Positions 1 through 13,093 of a stretch of 64,000 nt of DNA are shown here, piece by piece. Made by a program: the position numbers and the translations under genes. Within the stretch, counting starts at the first letter, position 1; each line of letters begins with the position of its first letter. Under the pieces are notes generated by a model that ran no database searches, was not told the DNA's origin, and saw only the letters and a program-made list of their open reading frames with translations. The DNA comes from Nannobrachium achirus (lineage: Eukaryota; Chordata; Actinopteri; Myctophiformes; Myctophidae): NCBI GenBank assembly GCA_963921795.1, contig OY997640.1, forward strand, positions 49,324,050 to 49,388,049, written 5' to 3'.

Positions 1-558
1 CATGAGGTTGGACAAGGACAGTATTATCCTCCCCCCCAATCCAGATATCCCAGCCTGAAATCAAAGCTAAAAGAATTGCATATAAGGTTGAAGGTTGGGT
101 CGATGATAATATAGCCAGAAGCAAAGCCCCACACAGTTATTTAGATCCAATCAATGTCCGCTGACAGAGTATCCACTGCCTTTAGAGTTATGAAACACCC
201 ATTGTGGGAAAGATTCATTCATGCCAGTTCATTTCTATTCAGGGCATGTGTAATGTGATTGTGAATTGTGGTGCGAGACTAGCCCCACCGTTGTCACACC
301 GTTATTTTGTCCAATTTACAAATTGTAATGGACCATTGATTGTGCTGGGTGAGGTGTTGGGTAATCACAAACCGGCCTCTCTTGGATAATGTCCTTTAAC
401 CATATTACCTGTGGTGACACAATATGGCATATTCATTCTCTGAACGCATTAGTGAGCCCTGCTGTCAAGATCAGTTGGATGTCACTGGAGCCATGTTTTG
501 AGTTATTTACACATTTACAGGAGGCTGGGGATTCTATCCTTTCTAATGTTGCCTACAT

Positions 559-920
559 CAGGGGTCTTCAACAGGGGGTCCGGGAACCCTAGGGGGTCCT
601 CAGAGTTACTACAGGGGGTCCTCTAATCCTTCCAATCCTTTTTATATTAACAACTTGAAGAACTCTGAGAATTGTAGCCAAAAATAGCAGATCTACAAGC
701 TCACAATCGTCTATTTTCTGCAAACAGGTTTGGTGTAGTTGGTGTAATTTATTAGGTAATGATGGCTCAAGTGGTTAAATATCTGAAAACAAATTGACAT
801 GAATCCGAAATACACTGATGATTGTGCTGTCAAACAATGAAACTAAAAGGTTGTGGGGGTCCCTGCTTCATCTCTCTCTCAACTAAGGGGTCCTTGGCCT
901 GAAAACGTTGAAGACCCCTG
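559..920. mobile_element. hAT MITE with perfect 8-bp target duplication
   Basis: Terminal repeats CAGGGGTCTTCAAC / GTTGAAGACCCCTG, flanked by GCCTACAT at 551-558 and 921-928. Length 362 bp, no coding capacity. Same family, opposite orientation, as 34540-34974. Inside lies one arm plus a remnant of the recurring palindrome (679-718). Confidence 0.92.
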
Positions 921-1045
921 GCCTACATTGTAAGATTCTGAATGTTAATATAACCTACAGTGTGCATCTAATTTATTTTCCTCCAAATATACGTATTGTC
1001 AGCTTATAGATCTGCTATTTTTGCTGGAGCAGGCAGATGTGTGTG

Positions 1046-1120
1046 CATAATATGTAACTCCCAGGATTCGAACCCTGGTCTCCTGCATGGAAAGCCAACT
1101 TCTTAACCACTAGCCTAAAG
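1046..1120 (-). repeat. tRNA-derived SINE head
   Basis: The minus strand shows an A-box-like TAGTGGTTAAGAAG and a B box GGTTCGAATCC within a T arm CCAGG...CCTGG. Anticodon stem pairing is poor and there is no clean acceptor stem, so a SINE head or tRNA pseudogene is preferred over a working tRNA. Confidence 0.6.
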
Positions 1121-1659
1121 GGGAATTCCCTTGATGCCAGGGCTAAGCTGCAGTCAACGGGCGTCACGTCAGCGTCAACGCAGGGAATGTTCCCTTTTTA
1201 ATCAATGAAGGGTGCTCCATTGTCGACGTTGCGCTGCGTTGGTGACGCCCGATTCACCCCGGTTCATTTTTGGACGCTGTCTTTCTAGTGGAGGCCTGGC
1301 GTTAGGCGAGATGTTAGGCATTTAGTCATCAGGCAGGGGTTCTGAGCCACTACTGCTACACATTATATGCAAACGTGAGTGAGTGAGTGAGTGAGTGAGA
1401 GCTTACGTGCATGCGTGCGTGTGCGTATAGCTATACGTTTGTATATAATTGGGTGTGTGTAGACATGAGTGTCCACATCTGTGTTCACATTACATTCTAT
1501 TGTGGTGTTACAGTATCATCTTTCCAGGTTTCCCCAGTAGCTGAATGCTGGCAAACTGCACCCACCGGCAGTCCAATCAATGTCAGACCACTTATTCACC
1601 TCGTGCATAATTAATACCCCATCATTTCTGGGCAGCTATTTAAACTCAGACCACACCAC

Positions 1660-1804
<145 letters not shown>

Positions 1805-2492
1805 TCTCCGTCTGTTAGTTCCTAGTTTCGGGGCAAATCACTCTCACAATCAAACGATCTGTTCAGGTACAAGTCTTTCAACAACCACTTTACTGCCACT
1901 GAAATTTCCTGGCAACGGGGAAAGATGGAATTCGAAGTGAAATGTTTGTGAAAATGTTTGTTGTATTTGTTTGGTGTGTGATGAAGACAGATGCATCCTA
2001 AGACAAATCCCCCTGTGAGAAACATCTCTACCTGATGTATCAATGAACAACAGGAACAAATGAGGTGCACAGGGGCAGAGTGGAGGGAAGCAGTAGCCAC
2101 TGCACTGCTACTTCCACAGGCTAGCTTTATTAAAATCCTGGCCTTGTCATCACAGCTAATGAGCCCCTTGGAGAACGGCCACCCACTGGCTCTGAACAAA
2201 TCAAAGGCCTCGCTAAAAGTGGAGGACACACACGCATGCACGCACGCATGCACGCACGCACGCACACAAGGCAGCCAGTGTGAGATAACCAGTCACCGTA
2301 TACACTCAATTACCAACCACCCAAAAGCCACCAGTTAAGCCTGTCATACTGACATGGCTGTGTCGCTCCTACCTGTCCAGCAGATGTCACTCTCTCCTCA
2401 TGATCTACCCCACTCCCATCTACATATGTCTTACACCTGTGTTGATTGCCCATTGTGTTCCACTGAGTCCCGTGTTAGCCCATGCAGAGACT

Positions 2493-2877
2493 TGCAGAGA
2501 ATGTTAGAGAGGCAGGGGCTGACATTTCTAAAAAATAGCAGACCTCCAAGCTCACACCGTGTTGCGGTGCGACACGTTGTGAGCTTGGAGGTCGGCTATT
2601 GTTGGTGAGCTAATCAAGTGAAGCTAATCAAGTGAATACTGGAGATGTGGCGTAACGGCATGGATTTTTACTGTACACAGAGAGGGCAGTTCTTTCAACG
2701 TAAGTTTGGACAAGGCAATTCTCTTGAATGCTGCCTTCAGGTATGGCATGGAAAGAGGGCATTTGCATTTCTTCACCATAGTAAAAACTGCATTCATGGT
2801 CTGGAGAGGGCACTTTTTACAATCAGATAAAAGGGCAGGGGCTCAAGCCCCCCATGATGTCTATGTGTGCACGTGCC
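2493..2877. repeat. dispersed repeat, copy 1 of a three-copy family
   Basis: Starts TGCAGAGAATGTTAGAGAGG, ends ...TGTGTGCACGTGCC, with a small hairpin GGGGCT/AGCCCC near its 3' end. Copies 2 (4211-4614) and 3 (35801-36133) share the whole layout, including an internal palindrome (here 2534-2600). No terminal inverted repeat or target duplication is clear. Confidence 0.85.
2534..2600. repeat. recurring 67-bp palindrome
   Basis: AATAGCAGACCTCCAAGCTC at the left is answered by GAGCTTGGAGGTCGGCTATT at the right around a GC-rich loop. Same hairpin class as at 4263, 7700, 34760, 37693, 49366, 49682, 52322, 54785 and others. Confidence 0.9.
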
Positions 2878-3027
2878 CGAGCCCATGTGTGTGGTAAGCA
2901 AAATAAATACAAATAAAATAAAAAATATTCATATTGTTAAGTGTTAAGCCGTCTCATTCGGCCGTGTATGTCTCTCATTGCTCCCAGCAGCTGTCATAAC
3001 CTAATACAATAACACATCACATCACAT

Positions 3028-3418
3028 CAGTGGTTCTCAACCTGTGGGTCGGGACCCCCAGGGGCGTCCCCAAATTATTTTGGGGGGTCCCCAGATGATC
3101 AACTTAATGTGAAACATTGTTTTCTCACTTAAAAGTGAACAAACCAACATAAAGTCTGAGTGAATAGAGGGTATCTGCACATTTCTAAAGTGACAATTTA
3201 AGGACTTTTAATACATCTAAAATGACAAATTAGAGGCTGAAATTGGAGGCTGAAATTGTGAAAATAGACGATCTACATGCTCACAACGCCTCGCAACAAT
3301 AGAACATATGTTATAAAAAATCTAATGCCTCAACTCTTAGTGCTCGTCAGGGTGGGGGGTCCCCAGTTAAAATGTGATTATTTTGGAGGTCACGGCCTGA
3401 AAAGGTTGAGAACCAATG
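3028..3418. mobile_element. hAT MITE, Charlie-like ends
   Basis: Ends CAGTGGTTCTCAACCTG and AAAAGGTTGAGAACCAATG form typical hAT terminal repeats, and the body carries the usual GGGGTCCCC-rich margins. No 8-bp duplication survives. Holds a half palindrome at 3260-3300. Confidence 0.75.
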
Positions 3419-3464
3419 TTTTGTCTAACCCTAACCTTTAAGCTCTGCCCTCTAGTTAGACTGG

Positions 3465-3940
3465 GGCTGCGTCTGAAATGCCATACTAACATACTATTTA
3501 GTAAACCACATTAGTATCTGAGACTTTTAGTATGCATAATAAATTGACACCGACTACGCCGCTATTAATGAATGTCCAACAATGCAAAGCGAACAACATA
3601 CCAGAATTTACATGGTGGAAAGGAAACAAACCAGCCATTATAACGTCAATTATACTTCTATTAAAGACAAGTAGAATGTAGTTATTTGTTGAAACATGTC
3701 CAACAACCTTTAATTGCTGTACACAGTGATGCAATTAAGGGAACATGTAGGCCTATGTGTAGTACCGCTTCTTTGTCACAAGATGGGGCACTTTCCTAAC
3801 ATTCCATGTGGTCTCATTAGTATGCCCGCAATGAAACCCGAAAGGATATTCACTCAAAAGTATGTATGCACTCAAAAGTATGTTGAAAAATAGCATACTG
3901 ATTAGTATGTAGCATGTATCATGTGATTTCGGACGCAACC
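3465..3940. mobile_element. MITE with GGCTGCGTCTGAAAT ends
   Basis: The left end GGCTGCGTCTGAAAT and right end ATTTCGGACGCAACC are inverted with two mismatches, and subterminal ATACTA/TAGTAT motifs also pair. Such 'gcgtccgaaat' MITEs are common in fish. About 476 bp, non-coding; superfamily not assigned. Confidence 0.7.
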
Positions 3941-4210
3941 TGAGTCCGATCGTCTGTCAATTATCCTGTAAGTAAGCCTCTCTAGAATCTGTATTCCAGC
4001 GGTTTATTCCTTGTTGAATCCTGCCTGTATCCATGCTGTGCATGTCTGTGTGATCTCTTCCTGTATTCAGCCTGTGAAATGTATCTCGGCTTACCCCACC
4101 ATTCCTATCTACACTTTCCTGCGCTCGAGTCCTGCTCAAAACCATGACATACCTTGAAATGCTAACATCACAGCCATGGCAGTACAATGTACAAAACCTT
4201 AATAACCTGC

Positions 4211-4614
4211 TAGAGAGGCAGGGGCTGAAATTTCGAAAAGGGCCTTTTGCAGAAAATATAAAAAAATAGCAGACCTCCAAGCTCACAACGCGTTGCGCTG
4301 CGACGTGTTGTGAGCTTGGAGGTCGGCTATTTTCGGTACTTTAATCAAGTGAATACCGGAGATGTGGCGTACGGCATGGATTTCTACACAGAGAGGGCAA
4401 TTCTTTCAACATAAGATGCTGCGTTCAAGTTCAGGAGAGTTTGGACAAGGTAATTCTCTTGAATGCCGCCTTCAGGTATGGCATGGAAAGAGGCCATTTG
4501 CATTTCTTTCACCATAAAAAAAAACTGCATTCATGGTCTGGAGAGCGCACTATTTAGAGACGGAGAAAAGGGCAGGGGCTCAAGCCCCCTTTGATGTCTA
4601 TGTGTGCACGTGCC
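4211..4614. repeat. dispersed repeat, copy 2 of the three-copy family
   Basis: Colinear with 2493-2877, from AGAGAGGCAGGGGCTG to GTGCACGTGCC, with the palindrome at 4263-4332 (loop CGCGTTGCGCTGCGACGTG). Slightly longer than copy 1 because of a segment after TTCAACATAAG that copy 1 lacks. Confidence 0.85.
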
Positions 4615-4899
4615 TGGTCCACTGAGAGAGTGAGTTGGGGATTGTGCGTCGGAAGACACAGAGAAGAAAAGTGAGATTCAATAAGGGCCTTGTTGACACA
4701 TAAGTACAAATCCAATCCCATTAGTGAGCCCATGCAGGCACTAATGAATGTGGGGACCTACCACCTGATGCTGGAGGACAGCATTGATCCCCTCTAAGGC
4801 TTGGCTAAATCAAGGGATCTCGAATCGCCTCATCAGCAGTACTGTCAGTCCAAGCCCTCACGTGTAAGTCAAGATGACAAACCAAGTAAAGGTATAGAC

Positions 4900-5639
4900 C
4901 AGCGGCTCTCAATCTTTTCTAGATCAGGGCCCTCTTGAAAATCATGAGCGCGTTCACGGCCCATCTCATCTGACCACTTAACATGGCAGCCTATCGGCCG
5001 TTCGGCAGCCCATCTGACCACATAACTGACCACTTAAGTGGTCAGTTAAGTGGTCATTGATTATGGTCTGGCTTGGAGTAATAGAACCAGGAACCTGGGC
5101 CTTTGTTTTTTTGTCTTTGCCTGTTTTTACCTAATTTGACCCTTTAGTCTATCCTAGTTGGGTCCCATGTAATTGGTTGGTCTTTATGCCATCCTGTAGC
5201 ACTTTGCAAGAATGTAAATAAAATGCATTATTCTTAATTGTATTATTATTATTAACATAGTATACTTAAAGTGCTTATATTTAGTTTTAAAGGCCCAAAT
5301 GTCCCGAAATTATTATGTATGATATACATATATATAGTAAGTCACGTGGTCTCTCTGAAAACAATTTGAAACAACGCGCAACGTGATATTGGCATTTGCT
5401 CTGAGTTTTAAGTTTTGTTATCCGAATTTGCATTTTAACTGCGGCCAGCTTTCTGTTGATATGCACGCTAAACTCCGCCCCTCCCCCCATAACAACGGAT
5501 AACCATCAGTACAGTAAGTACAGTAAATTAATTTGCTTGGCTTATTGCGCCATTCCCAAAATGACATAATGAAAATATTAGAAAATAAAATATTTGCACT
5601 TGCAATACCCTCACGGCCCACCAAGGTTGAGAACCACTG
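4900..5639. mobile_element. hAT element, 740 bp, non-autonomous
   Basis: Ends CAGCGGCTCTCAATCTTTT and AAGGTTGAGAACCACTG; flanks GTATAGAC (4892-4899) and GTATAGAG (5640-5647) are an 8-bp target duplication with one mismatch. No transposase reading frame is visible. The longest hAT copy in the window. Confidence 0.85.
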
Positions 5640-5841
5640 GTATAGAGTAGACAGCATAAACCCCTACCCTTGAATGTGCATGTGAAGAAAGCACAGAAAT
5701 GGGAAAGGTGCACATTTGAACAGAAGTAAGTACTCCAATTCATCCCCTGAATAGAACTTGTCAGTGGTGCTTGCTTTATATAAATGGAAGGTTATAAAGA
5801 CAAACTGTAAGAGGTGCAACTCAATTAAGTACGCAAATCTG

Positions 5842-6182
5842 TAATTAATTTCCCTCAAGGTGGTTGTCAGTTTATGCTCGCATCACTCTCCAGCAAGATT
5901 TATCAGACTAATTTGTATCCTGTTACATAATAACGGGTATATTGCGGGAGGTTTACTGTAAGTATGTCATGTGTCACATTTCTGCTAAGCTTATTAAGGC
6001 AAATTCATGACAATTGTAGTTGATAAAAACTCCATTAACTATTCAAGTCTTCATTAATTTCCCTCAAGATGGTTGTCAGTTTAGGTTCACATCACACCCA
6101 AGAAAGAAAGATACAGTTTGTATGACTAATTTATATATCCTTTTACTTAATAAGGGGTAATTTATGGGAGGTCTAAGTATGT
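5842..6182. repeat. diverged tandem duplication, two units of about 130 bp
   Basis: Unit 1 (5842-5967) and unit 2 (6051-6182) share AATTTCCCTCAAG, GGTTGTCAGTTTA, GACTAATTT, GGGAGGT and AAGTATGT in the same order, about 209 bp apart. Non-coding on either strand. Confidence 0.75.
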
Positions 6183-7170
6183 TGTTGAGTCTCTGAGTCT
6201 ATTACTGAGGACTGTATGGAAATCTCCTTTGGATAAAAGCATCCATTAAATGGCATCATAAATGGAATCACTTTTCTTTGTTGTTGAAAGGGAAGTGGTA
6301 GAATTATACTTTAGTCGTTATTTTTGTCTCGGATCTGTTGAAATAGCGAGGGACAGATATTGATAATAAATCTGCTTGGAGGTCTGCCTACAAAATGATG
6401 TCACGGCTTAAAAGCCCCATAGGGTACATTATTCTCACAGTTATTGCAGGGAGGGAACTGCTTGAATTCGTGTTAAGTCTTGCAAATCACAAAATCCCAG
6501 AGGGACTGGTTATTGTATTCACATGTAACCAAGACAACAATTAATGAAGGGAGGCTGTCTTGGTTGAAGCATCATCTTTTTGTAGCTGAAATCAGCTCAT
6601 GACCTGAAGTGAACCTATTTAACCTAAGAAGTCACCACAAATCCCTCAAAGTAAATCAATGGGAGACTGGGAAAAGGTATGAATGACTTGGTTATTCTAC
6701 TGTTTGTAGTCAGACACACATCATACTAAGTATAGACCAGGCTTTACAGATTTGAAAAAAAGTAAGAGACCACTCCAAATTTGTCTCAAAACAGCATCTC
6801 TCAAATCAAAATCAGTACAGCATCTGTACATGATGGCAACCCTTCCATGTGTCTGTCAAATCACAAATTCCAGATTGTTGTCCAGAAATTTTGATTTATG
6901 AACAATTCCTAAATTAAGATATTTGTGTATTATTTGAGGTATGAAAACAGCTTTTTGTCATTTTGACCTACTGTAGGCCTAAGCCTTTTCTGCAAATGCT
7001 CTAAATTACAATATATTTTTTCCCAAGTGTAATTTGGGAGACATTTTGTCAGTAGTAGTTGTATACTACAATAATAATAATAATAAAAAAATCACACATA
7101 CATACTGTATATCAGACAAATGATTCATTTATCTGGTTGTCCGGTGTCTTTTTTTCTAGAACCACAACAG
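6183..7170. other. unremarkable intron sequence
   Basis: AT-rich single-copy-looking sequence. No exon, repeat end or RNA gene could be supported here apart from a short (ATA)n run near 7070. Confidence 0.5.
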
Positions 7171-7174
7171 TATA

Positions 7175-7335
7175 TCCACAAGTTTCCCAAGAAGCTAAAG
7201 CCTCGAACAGAGTCGCGGTGTAGTGCGGTGTAGTCTTTTTGAGCGTTAACATTGTAGTTTTATGACTCAAAAAGACTACACTGCACTCCACCGCAGACCC
7301 GACTCTGATAGCGGCTTTACTGGGGAAAAGGGTGT
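7175..7335. repeat. foldback hairpin element
   Basis: GTGTAGTCTTTTTGAG at about 7226 is inverted at about 7265 as CTCAAAAAGACTACAC, with pairing continuing outward through GAGTC...GACTC. Arms of roughly 60 bp around a 25-nt loop. Likely a MITE of unknown family. Confidence 0.7.
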
Positions 7336-7689
7336 GCTTCACTTCCTCCACACAGCTGATTCAAATCACTTAACAAGCACCATGCAATCACCATGCAGAG
7401 ATTCAGGTTCACAGCAGCAACAGCAACCAGCCAGGGCGCCATCAGACAGGCATCCACTCCCATTATTCACAATATTCCTGGCCATTCTATGGAGGCTGCC
7501 ATTTTCCTTTTACAGAGGGCGCTGGAGCATTTTTAAACATCTTTTCACTTCCTCCCAAGTCGAAGAACAAGAGATCCCAAGGAAGTGACAGGGAATTGTC
7601 TGTTGCCAGATATTGCCAGAGACAAGCGGCCAGGTCTATGAATAATAAGCCCAATAGAATTAACTAGGTTCAGTTTTACTACTTTACAT

Positions 7690-7924
7690 TTACATTTGAA
7701 AATAGCAGATCAGCAAGCTCACAATGTGTCACATTGTGACACATTGTGAGCTTGTATATTTGATATTTAAAAAAACGAAAATAATTTGAATATTTTTGAA
7801 ACATTTTAACAACACAAATCTGTGTGGCGGTCCCTGGCACCACATATTTTCAGATGGGGGTTTGCGACTGTGGACAAATCTGTTAATCTGGGGTCCTTGA
7901 TATGAAAAGATTTGGGAACCACTG
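7690..7924. mobile_element. truncated hAT MITE with palindrome
   Basis: The right end GGGAACCACTG and preceding GGGGTCCTTGATATGAAAAG are hAT-like; the left terminus is missing. Palindrome at 7700-7768 (loop built on GTGTCACATTGTGACAC). Confidence 0.65.
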
Positions 7925-7989
7925 GTTTAAAAAATATTAGAAAGTAAGCCCAATAAACAACGACATCAATTGCTTATTATAAGCAGACA

Positions 7990-8890
7990 TGGCAACACCG
8001 GTTCATTCAGAGCCAAGAGCCCAGAGTGCCTCTACTGACACTTTAATGCAAGGACACAGGAAACCAAATGATGTTTTTTATTTTCTTTCAGGATATGAAC
8101 AGGAAGCCGGGGGCGGGGCCAGGAATATCGTGAATAAGGGAAAAAAATTAAACAGAATATCGTCGCCGATCGAAGCGTGATTGAACCGTTTCCAGGTCAC
8201 GTGGACAAGTGCTGAATTCTGGGTTCAGGGTTGAGTAGTACTGCTCAACTCTCACCCGGCAGTGACTAACCAATGGGACAGAACTACAAGTCCTTATGAC
8301 CGGCACTTTGTTGACACTCCCATTCAAAGATATAAAAAGCTAGATGCCTCATTGGTTGCTGCAGTCCATTGGAGCGACGAGCAACAACTGGATTGCGGAC
8401 GTCCGCGATTGCCGGAGACCACCAGTCATATGACTACTGTCCAATCACAACGCGTCTTTCCTGTGACTTACCAATCCATCCATTTCCTGATGCTGCATGG
8501 CTGCGCAGCTCAGCTGTTCTTACAGGCTCCCTTCGTAAAGGCCCACCCCCGCCTGCCTCTGATTGGCCTAGCAACGTTCGGTTTCTGTGACGCGCGTGGA
8601 AGTGGGAAACGACCGGAAACGACCGGTCGACGAGCCTCGCGATCTCACAGGAACAGCTGGAGATGGCAGGAAATGCTGTTATAGGCAGCATGATTCCAAT
8701 TGTAACGGTTGTAATGCATCTGGTAGTTTGACTGCGCCCTCAGAATCAAACAGCCACGAGGAACAGGAAGTGATACACAACTTTCACGCAAGGGCTCATG
8801 GGACACAGGAAACTTGTGGATACTGTTGTTTCTTGACGATTCAACACAACATGCACAGGTATGTCTTGTGACGTTAGTGAAACCATTTGT
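7990..8890. other. CpG-containing intron stretch, no gene recognised
   Basis: Higher GC than its surroundings with E-box CACGTG (about 8199) and several inverted CCAAT-like ATTGG motifs (8274, 8352, 8561). Open frames run through it on both strands (for example 8262-8684 +), but none resembles a known protein. Could be an old CpG-rich repeat or enhancer; undecided. Confidence 0.35.
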
Positions 8891-8929
8891 CTTTAGTGCA
8901 AGGTAAGTAGAAATTAACCTAATTATTAT

Positions 8930-11520
8930 ACTAGCAATACCATGCAAGTGCAATTTCACTTCAGTATGATAAATGATTATTTGATACATTTTACACCTAG
9001 AACAAAATCATTGCTTACATGAAAGTAAACCTTACAATGTACTATTACTAAGTGACAAAGAACTTTAACAACAAAATACCCAACTTCTTTTTCTCCTTTA
9101 TTTCCGTACCCTACCCATGCCCCATTGTACAGAATTGTACAATTGACATGAATTCTCTTATCACCAGTGGTAGATCCGGAATACTGCTGCTTTTCATTCT
9201 AGCCATTATCTAACCAGGGACTAATTTAGACATAGGACACCAGGTGAATGCAATTAACTACTCCATAGAAAAAGTACCATTAATCTAGGTCCCCAGGACC
9301 AGTGTTGGAGCCATGTAACCACCAAATCCCTTTGCTTTCGGTTTAAGGAAATACCCCTGAAATCAAAGCGAGAAAAAAGGTTTATCTGGAGGGAGTTTCT
9401 AGCAAATATTTGGACATCCATCCTTAACACCTCAGCTGATAATGACTTAACCCACTTGCTAATTCTTAAAGTAGGCCACAGATTTCCCTGTATCTCTCCT
9501 GTGTGCACACAGTTTATTCATCTGCACATGAGCCATGTCTCGTATTTTGCTAGGGTACATTTCACACAAGCAAACAGATACGGGGTACTACGAAAAAAAC
9601 ACTCTCCCCTCAGACGTGACTTCTCCAGTGATGATTCGAGGGCAGCAATCTATCTCGTGAGTGAGTGTAGTCCAGTCATTAGCAGACATTACTAAAACTA
9701 GCAACAACAGCGACTAGCAAAACTTCCTCCCTTGTTTCTTTTTTTCCCACTTCTTAATCCTAAATGATCAATAGGAATTGGTTTTGACAGTAATGAGAGA
9801 GGGAGAGAGGAGAAGTGAGCTTGGTGGGGCCCGGTGGTCTAATTAAGCCAGCGTCTCCGCCGTTCGGCTAATTAATAGCGGAGAGGGGAAATTAATGTAG
9901 TGCTCCTGGCCTGCTGCTGACAAGCTGCGGGGGCAAAATGCGGCGACGTCAGCAGCACGGCCCCGCGGGCACCCCAGGTGACTGCCAACGCCTCCTTCGT
10001 CATTCCGACAGCTTCGGCGGACTGCTACAGACGCTACGACCAGTGTTGCCAGATTTCGCGAGAGAAATAAGCAACCAGGTCTACGAAAACAAGTTTAACC
10101 GCTTTAAAGTTGCAGTTCACACACCCAAAGTGTGTTTTAATTCTCAGAAAAAACGTGCATGATAATTTCCCCCACCCCCAAAATGTTCCTAAATTAACTT
10201 TATGGGATCTCAAACTTTGCCCTATCTGTAACCTCATTTAGAATTCCAGGATCTATTAACATTTGGGATGCCTAGCCCAGCCCAGCCCTACCCTCCCCTG
10301 CCCCTTTTTTGTATATACTTACTGTTTGTATGTATTTTACTGACTATATCTACTGCATAGTACTGTGTTCTATTCGTCTGTCATTCAATGTTATATGAGA
10401 TACTTAAATGGTTTCCTGTGGAAATAAGCGTAGACTTTTCTAGGATCTCCTTTTAGTAGACCTTGTACCAGTGAACTGTACCGTCATGAAACTGTACCTT
10501 TTCCTATGCAAACTTCTAATAAAGTCTTCAATCAATCAATCAATTAGACGTTCACAAACGTCTTAGCATTTCCACCCCTGGAGTGCCGCAGGACCCGTCC
10601 AGGATCGTCCAAGCTGGTTCCCATGGTAACCAATAGCCAGCGCTCTACCACGGGCGGGAGTGATGGAAAATACTCCGTTTCCCATGATGCCTTGCGAAAT
10701 AAAGTAGTCAGGATATCCTATCGTCCATTCACTTACCCTACCGGTATTCATCATGGCTGCAGAAAAATGAATATATCTCGGATTCTTTTCCCATATGGCA
10801 CGTTTGGTCAAAACGGACCCTTTTCTATGGAACTTACGCACGGATTATCGCGGCTGTATTTTTTTTTCTCTGCATGAAAGAAAATACGTTCGTCTCCCGT
10901 GTGTACATGGAGCACTCAAAAATTTTTGTGGAGTTTGCATGTTCTCCCCATATGCCATATCTCCTAGGGTAGATACCCTCACAAAAACATGCAGTAATCC
11001 TGGTCTCTATAATGCCTCCTCCTGGCCAGCCTGGGCGCCTGATGGAGGGGAAAGGAACTGGTTGGAATAACGTGTTCCTTCCACGCGCTACGTCCAAAAC
11101 GGAGAAATCCCCCCGGTCAGGTGAAAAGAAGCAACTTGGACTACTCATGCATAGAAGGAAGCATGAGGTCAGTCTGTTGTCTCCCCAGGTGCGGCAGAGG
11201 GAGAGCAGAGCCCAGGATTACATAGCTTAGGCAATTGGCACTGGGCGAAAAAATGGGTTACAAAATCATGGGATAAAAATTATAAAACAAAATAATAATA
11301 ATAAATAAATAAAGGGTAAAAACAATAGGAAAAAGCCTTGGCAGTTATCTAAATTAGTTTGATTAAAATTATGGCAGTCCGCCTGTCGAATATGCCCTCA
11401 TTAACGTGTCAATATATTGTATCATATGAGATGCTCCCTACTCAATTTGCCAAAATCTCTACAGCTCTGCGTGCCGCCGTGGGTGTGGGTGGGTCAGTTA
11501 CTGTACATTATGCAACGCAT
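8930..11520. other. intron stretch with scattered repeat debris
   Basis: Apart from the LINE-like tail at 10250-10555 and a GTTGCCAGATTTCGCGAGAG block at 10045 that recurs in weaker form near 7600, I see no supportable feature. Open frames are short and lack similarity to known families. Confidence 0.4.
10250..10555 (+). repeat. probable LINE 3' tail
   Basis: Ends with AATAAAGTCTTCAATCAATC, a polyadenylation-like signal followed by a short (AATC)n tail, a form seen at 3' ends of fish CR1/L2-type LINEs. No reverse-transcriptase residues are visible upstream. Confidence 0.4.
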
Positions 11521-11534
11521 TGCAGCCACAGTAA

Positions 11535-11652
11535 GAGGACACTGTATGGGGGGTCCCTGGAGCAAGAAGGTTTCAGATGGGGGTCCGTGGACAAATATAC
11601 ATATTAATTTGGGGGGTCCTTGACATGAAAACCATTCACAATCACTGGTTTA
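11535..11652. mobile_element. hAT MITE right-end fragment
   Basis: GGGGGTCCGTGGACAAATA, GGGGGGTCCTTGACATGAAA and a terminal AATCACTG match the right half of the elements at 7690 and 26973. Left part missing. The flank GTTTAAACAACATTAG also resembles the flank after 7924. Confidence 0.55.
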
Positions 11653-11852
11653 AACAACATTAGTAGACAGCAAGCCCAAATACTAGAAACAAGACAAAAA
11701 AATATTTAAGAAACCACAAACTGGGCCGTGGCCATAAAGCTACACATTTTTTATATAATTTTTAAGTTGCTGTCTGTCAAGATTTCTTACTGTATATTTC
11801 TTATTCTCTCTCCCCTCTTTCTCTCTTCTCTTTCTCTCTTCTCTCTCTCTCT

Positions 11853-12056
<204 letters not shown>

Positions 12057-12734
12057 GTTGGGTATGTTGCTGGGCGAGATGCAGCCAGGTATTGAAATCC
12101 TGAGCTCCCAAGAGACTGTTAATGTGCACTATGACACTGTAACCCGATGAGAGACTGCCGTAACCCCTACCAAAAAATAACAAGGGAAATGTGTGATAGC
12201 CTGGAAACCAGACAAAGGCTAGATGTGTCACACTTCCACACATCCTAATAACATTCACATTGCTCAGCTTGATGCAAAGACTAGTTTCAAGTTTCAAAAA
12301 ATGTCCATGGAGACTGCGTGTTTCACGCTGTGAAGCCAGACAGCAAAGAGCGTGACTTCACACCTCCCAATTGGAGCTAGGCAATGCGCTCCTGTTCACA
12401 CAGCCTGTTCTTCCACCACCAAGCGGGCAGGCACATTAGTGACAGCTGCCACTCATAACCTTGAACATGCCCAGGTTTAACTTCTAGCTTCACGAAGCCC
12501 AGAGTTAAGGTCTTTGCACACTGCTGCGTTTTTCGTTGCGAAATGCGTTTTCCAGGGCAAGGAGAGAGAAAGAGATAGAGAGAGCAAGGGACCGAGTGGT
12601 GCGCGAAAGGGGTGGCAGTGTGCAAACGTGACTGACATAACTTGATGTTGATTTTTTTATTTGCGCGCTCCGAAATTCACTCCGATATTCGGCCCGAAAA
12701 ACGCAGCAGTGTGCAAAGACCTTTAGTGTCAAAG

Positions 12735-12905
12735 AGTCCTGAGCAAGACTCTGAACCCCTAGTTGCTCCCGGTGAGCAGGTTGGTGCCTTGCATGGTTTC
12801 CTCCATCGGTGTATAAATGTGTGTGTGAATGGGTGAATGTAATGCACAATATCCGTTAAGCGCCTTGGATAAAGGCACTATATAAATACACCATTTACCA
12901 TTTAT
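12735..12905. repeat. fish dispersed repeat (also at 49030-49250)
   Basis: Contains GCCTTGGATAAAGGCACTAT and GGTTGGTGCCTTGCATGG; the latter recurs inverted at 49081-49105. A widespread teleost SINE-like repeat; class not certain. Confidence 0.65.
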
Positions 12906-13093
12906 GCTTTTTTGTGTGACGCTCCAATGTGAGCAAAGCATTACTGCGGTCTGACCTCTCTGCTATGGGGGACATCTGTTTCAGATGAGCCCTCCAACAA
13001 ACAGTTCACCCTGTGTATAATGGACAATGACCTCACAGTTTAACCTAAACAGCAGGAGTTCTACAGGTCCAATGCTGCTTGTGTTCTCTACTG

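Noticed and set aside
1046-1120. Functional tRNA gene
   Set aside because: A and B boxes are present but the anticodon and acceptor stems do not pair well; a SINE head is more likely.
1822-2265. Open frame of 147 codons on the minus strand
   Set aside because: No INPP4 or other family similarity, begins in a GCAC repeat, and has no supporting splice sites.
8262-8684. Open frame of 140 codons on the plus strand
   Set aside because: Overlapping frames of similar length on both strands of GC-richer sequence and no family match suggest chance.
9254-9508. Possible inpp4b exon on the minus strand
   Set aside because: The frame does not resemble any INPP4 segment, and its ends lack splice sites in the needed phase.
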